A DNA stretch of 6,090 nucleotides from Rikenellaceae bacterium (GTDB lineage Bacteria > Bacteroidota > Bacteroidia > Bacteroidales > UBA932). Below, piece after piece: positions 5,555 to 6,090 of the stretch. The stretch spans positions 1-6,090 of the forward strand of contig DOVA01000152.1 of assembly GCA_003520315.1 (NCBI GenBank), in the 5' to 3' direction. Below the pieces are notes generated by a model, which saw only the letters and a list, made by a program, of their open reading frames with translations, had not been told where the DNA came from and ran no database searches. The position numbers were made by a program, and so were the translations under genes. How positions within the stretch are numbered: position 1 is the first letter of the stretch; the number at the start of each line of letters is the position of its first letter.

Positions 5555-6090
5555 TCTTTAAGGAAAAGCGACATCTCTTTTGCTGCCTCAGCAGCTTTAG
5601 AAGCAGCTGCATCGGCAAAATCTTTGCCTTTGCCTGCATAAATAATATCTCTCGAGATGTTTACCAGCAGACCGCAATTTTTGTTCATGCCATATTTGGC
5701 CACTTCAGCGATTGTTCCACCCTGTGAACCAACCCCCGGGACAAGAAAGAAATGATTTGGACAGAATATCCTTATTTCAGCTAGCTTCTGAGGTCTAGTT
5801 GCACCAACAACATACATAATATTATTAATATTCCCCCACCTCATGGATTTCTCAATAACACTCTTAAACAAAGGGAAACCAACAGTCTCAGTTGTAGAGT
5901 AGAAGAACCCTTCACTGTCGTACATGGCAGAAAGATCATCCAACATCTGAATATGCCCAAGCAGAGGCAAAGTTTCAAAATCATCTGCGGAAACATTGGA
6001 TGTTAAAGCAAGCACTGCAGCCCACTTTCCCGAATATTGAAGAAAAGGCATTATTGAATCCTTGCCCATGTAAGGAGATAGTGTAACAGC
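5551..6090 (-). CDS. pyrF: Orotidine 5'-phosphate decarboxylase, type 2 (C-terminal 179 residues, partial)
   Basis: PyrF decarboxylates OMP to UMP, the last step of de novo pyrimidine synthesis. The frame runs open to the right edge: the codons at 6090-6070 read AVTLSPY before the Met at 6069. That Met is therefore internal, and the segment (AVTLSPYMGKDSIMPFL) matches the middle of the family. Visible motifs are ALTSN, MYVVGATRP, the phosphate-loop PGVGSQGG (about residues 118-125 of the visible part) and LLVNISRDIIYAGKG, with the phosphate-binding Arg. The catalytic Lys/Asp cluster lies upstream, outside the window, and cannot be checked. Between ALTSN and GFPLFKSVIEK there are about 24 more residues than I remember in Bacteroides homologues. 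Arg in SRDIIYA is followed by Asp, where small residues are more usual. The gene converges on psd with a 4-bp overlap. Confidence 0.92.
   Translation of the reverse strand, partial: AVTLSPYMGKDSIMPFLQYSGKWAAVLALTSNVSADDFETLPLLGHIQMLDDLSAMYDSEGFFYSTTETVGFPLFKSVIEKSMRWGNINNIMYVVGATRPQKLAEIRIFCPNHFFLVPGVGSQGGTIAEVAKYGMNKNCGLLVNISRDIIYAGKGKDFADAAASKAAEAAKEMSLFLKD

Noticed and set aside
5543..5569. Possible bidirectional terminator at the psd/pyrF junction: GCTTTT and AAAAGC are reverse complements with a 15-nt loop.
   Set aside because: Only 6 pairs, four of them A-T, with a long loop and no following T-run; too weak to call an intrinsic terminator.
6067..6069. ATG at 6069 as the start of pyrF.
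   Set aside because: The frame remains open to the window edge and the upstream codons (AVTLSPY) belong to the conserved family core, so this Met is internal.

Overview
The window looks like an ordinary chromosomal segment from a member of the Bacteroidota, most likely the order Bacteroidales. Four things point that way. The DNA is AT-rich. Shine-Dalgarno sequences are absent before nearly every start, with A-rich leaders instead. A promoter-like box in the one real intergenic gap fits the Bacteroidetes TAnnTTTG -7 element. The proteins also carry sequence signatures that I recall from Bacteroidales homologues, such as HVNWFP and FGSRVD in the decarboxylase and [13 protein letters not shown] in FtsH. 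I cannot name a genus.

Layout: the 3' end of a pepD-like M20C dipeptidase gene (2-136) is followed 7 nt later by rpe (144-794, ribulose-phosphate 3-epimerase). Facing it is birA (772-1524, minus), whose 3' end overlaps the end of rpe by 23 bp. An 82-bp divergent gap (1525-1606) separates birA from a plus-strand operon: rsfS (1607-1990), ftsH (1998-3968), cdsA (3965-4837) and psd (4844-5554). The operon genes are 4-bp overlapping or 6-7 nt apart. At the right edge pyrF (5551-6090, minus, N-terminus outside the window) converges on psd with a 4-bp overlap. The window is almost completely coding; the only stretch without a gene longer than 10 bp is 1525-1606.

How the genes fit together: the rsfS-ftsH-cdsA-psd run joins ribosome silencing, membrane-protein quality control and two steps of phosphatidylethanolamine synthesis. 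CdsA makes CDP-diacylglycerol and Psd decarboxylates phosphatidylserine. The intermediate phosphatidylserine synthase (pssA) is not in the window. BirA biotinylates the carrier protein of acetyl-CoA carboxylase, which feeds fatty acid and hence phospholipid synthesis. Rpe (pentose phosphate pathway), PyrF (UMP synthesis) and PepD (peptide turnover) are unrelated housekeeping neighbours.

I found no mobile element, CRISPR array, RNA gene or defence-like module, and nothing that I would call a new system. The most interesting non-coding signal is a perfect 8-bp inverted repeat in the birA/rsfS gap that contains the candidate -7 boxes of both divergent promoters. Smaller points are an apparent insertion in PyrF, an Ala in place of the usual Asp in the BirA KWPND motif, and the very tight convergent gene ends.
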